Shown here piece after piece: positions 4,506 to 5,772 of a stretch of DNA of 5,772 nucleotides; position 1 is the first letter of the stretch, and each line of letters begins with the position of its first letter. A program made the position numbers and the translations under genes. The notes under the pieces are model-generated. The model was not told the DNA's origin, searched no databases, and saw only the letters and a program-made list of their open reading frames with translations. The stretch covers positions 1 through 5,772 of the forward strand of contig JBOHVS010000408.1 of assembly GCA_050735975.1 (NCBI GenBank), in the 5' to 3' direction. This DNA comes from DATMBL01 sp050735975. Lineage in GTDB: Bacteria; Desulfobacterota; Binatia; UBA9968.

Positions 4506-5612
4506 ATGACGCAATCCAATCCATTACGCGTAGGCCTCATCGGAGCGGGCGGCAGATGGGGGCCGCGGGCGCATGTGCCGGCGCTGAAGGGCGTGCCCGA
4601 AGCCGAGCTCTATGCCGTGTGCACGGCGCATGCGGATACCGCGCACGCAGCGGCCGATAAGTTCGGCGTGACGCGCGCGTACGGCAACGACAATGCGTTG
4701 CACGCCGATGCGGGGGTCGAAGCGGTGGTGGTCGCGGTGCGCGTGCCGGCGCACTATGAGCTTACCAAAAACGCCATTGGAGCGGGCAAGCACGTCTACT
4801 GCGAATGGCCCCTCGGCGCGAATACAAAAGAGGCCGAAGAACTCGCGGCGCTGGCGCGCAAGAAAAACGTGCGCACCATGGCCGGCTTGCAGCGTCGTGC
4901 GTCCCCCGCTTATCTGTACATGCGCGAGCTAATCCGGCAAGGTTACGTCGGACAGGTGCTATCGGTGAACATGATGCTGATGGGCAGCGGTGTGTTGACC
5001 CGCACCGCGGATCGCACCTGGCAGCGCGATGTGACGCTGGGCGCGAACACGCTGACGATTACGTTCGGACACGTGCTTGACGCCATGTGCATGGTGGTCG
5101 GCGAGCTGACCGAAGTGTCCGCGATCGTCGGCACGCAGGTGCCGCAGTGGTTCGAGACCGACACGAAAAAATACGTGGATGTCACTTCGCCCGACAACAT
5201 CGTGGTTCAGGGTCGGCTCGAAAACGGTGCTATCGTCAATGCCTATGTCAGCGTACATCCGTACCACGGCAGCGGCCATCGCTTCGAGGTTTACGGCAGG
5301 GACGGCACGCTGTCGATGATCGGCGGCGGCGAGGGCGGCGAGGAGCTCCGGCGCAAGATCATGGGGGGACACAAAGACGACAAGGCGCTGCAAGAGTTGC
5401 CCGTGCCGGAGCGATTCAAGTGGGTGCCGGAAGCCGTGCGCAACGATGGTCCCGCGTACGACGTAGGCCAGATGTGGGGCAAGTTTGCCGAAGCGATACG
5501 CACAAGCTCGAACATCGAGCCCGACTTCGATCACGCGGTGCGCCGCCACCGAATGTTGGATACCATCGTGCGCGCTTCACAGACAGGGCAGCGGCAGAAA
5601 GTTGAGTTGTAG
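4506..5612 (+). CDS. Gfo/Idh/MocA family oxidoreductase, Gal80-like subgroup
   Basis: The 368-residue protein opens with a Rossmann fold for NAD(P): VGLIGAGGRWGPRAH (9-23), with the dinucleotide glycines at 13, 15, 16 and 19. The family's EKP motif appears as CEWPLG (99-104), with Trp101 where the catalytic or cofactor-positioning Lys normally sits; this EWP form is typical of Gal80-like members. GHVLD (188-192) matches the G-H-x-x-D of the C-terminal alpha/beta domain, and DGTLSM the later beta sheet. Length is normal. The start is supported by GAGGA five bases before the ATG. Family enzymes oxidise or reduce sugars, inositols and related compounds; the Lys change makes a standard dehydrogenase reaction uncertain, so a binding or regulatory role as in Gal80 is possible. 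The next gene starts about 12 bases after the stop, indicating an operon. Confidence 0.92.
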   Translation: MTQSNPLRVGLIGAGGRWGPRAHVPALKGVPEAELYAVCTAHADTAHAAADKFGVTRAYGNDNALHADAGVEAVVVAVRVPAHYELTKNAIGAGKHVYCEWPLGANTKEAEELAALARKKNVRTMAGLQRRASPAYLYMRELIRQGYVGQVLSVNMMLMGSGVLTRTADRTWQRDVTLGANTLTITFGHVLDAMCMVVGELTEVSAIVGTQVPQWFETDTKKYVDVTSPDNIVVQGRLENGAIVNAYVSVHPYHGSGHRFEVYGRDGTLSMIGGGEGGEELRRKIMGGHKDDKALQELPVPERFKWVPEAVRNDGPAYDVGQMWGKFAEAIRTSSNIEPDFDHAVRRHRMLDTIVRASQTGQRQKVEL

Positions 5613-5624
5613 GTCGCGGTGACC

Positions 5625-5772
5625 ATGGAGCATCGAGCGGCAGAGATACACGCCGGGCTGAAGCACCCAGTGATCGACGGCGACGGCCACTGGATGGAGC
5701 CGATTCCGATCTTCCTCGAGTACCTCCGCGAAGTGGGCGGCGCTGGATCTGTCGATCAGATGAGAGCGCTCT
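5625..5772 (+). CDS. Amidohydrolase-2 (ACMSD-like) family protein, 5' part only
   Basis: Only about 49 codons lie in the window. They include HPVIDGDGHWMEP (14-26), the first beta strand of the metal-dependent amidohydrolase family 2, with Asp20-x-His22 at the place of the first metal-binding motif. The family covers hydrolases and nonoxidative decarboxylases such as ACMSD and gamma-resorcylate decarboxylase, so a breakdown step on an aromatic or cyclic acid is possible. The start is ambiguous: ATG 5625 or GTG 5619 in the same frame; AGGT at 5611-5614 lies four bases before the GTG and ten before the ATG. The gene follows the oxidoreductase stop by 6 to 12 bases, so the two are very probably co-transcribed. 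It is cut by the window edge, not visibly broken. Confidence 0.82.
   Translation, partial: MEHRAAEIHAGLKHPVIDGDGHWMEPIPIFLEYLREVGGAGSVDQMRAL

Noticed and set aside
4959..5549. Antisense frame of 196 codons opposite the oxidoreductase gene
   Set aside because: It is the usual mirror frame of a GC-rich gene, with no family resemblance and no ribosome site.

Overview
The window looks like part of a genome of an uncultivated, moderately GC-rich soil or groundwater bacterium. Candidates are the Pseudomonadota, Desulfobacterota/Binatia or Methylomirabilota/Rokubacteria type. The inference rests on gene content: orphan solute-binding proteins of the NMT1/THI5 and TctC (Bug) types, a Gfo/Idh/MocA oxidoreductase next to an amidohydrolase, and several copies of the dispersed palindrome whose core reads CTTCGACAAGCTCAGG. 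No marker gene fixes the taxon, so the lineage is an inference.

Layout, left to right. Positions 106-1149 (minus) encode an NMT1/THI5-like substrate-binding protein with a very good ribosome site but no export signal; a plausible promoter lies just upstream. Positions 1150-2187 are a repeat-rich island: four REP-like palindromic elements (1213-1269, 1376-1400, 1737-1768, 2031-2061) surround a small single-domain GIY-YIG nuclease gene (1388-1678, minus), and the element at 1376-1400 supplies the gene's last codons and stop. Positions 2188-2580 (plus) encode a complete Nudix hydrolase. Positions 2581-2936 hold no recognisable gene. Positions 2937-4013 (minus) encode a TctC-type tripartite-transporter receptor with a signal peptide. 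A 492-base divergent intergenic region (4014-4505) carries a promoter candidate and two operator-like dyads. Positions 4506-5612 (plus) encode a Gfo/Idh/MocA (Gal80-like) oxidoreductase, followed after about a dozen bases by the start of an amidohydrolase-2 gene that runs off the window.

How the genes may work together: the right side reads as a small catabolic locus, with an uptake receptor (TctC type) transcribed divergently from a putative operon of an NAD(P)-dependent oxidoreductase and a metal-dependent hydrolase or decarboxylase. No transporter membrane subunits (TctA/TctB, or ABC permease/ATPase) are present, so both binding proteins are orphans here. The left-centre island looks like accessory DNA. 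The most interesting hypothesis is that the GIY-YIG nuclease and the palindromic repeats form a REP-type repeat/nuclease module. I see no CRISPR array, tRNA, rRNA, phage gene or clear insertion sequence, and no obvious large new system.
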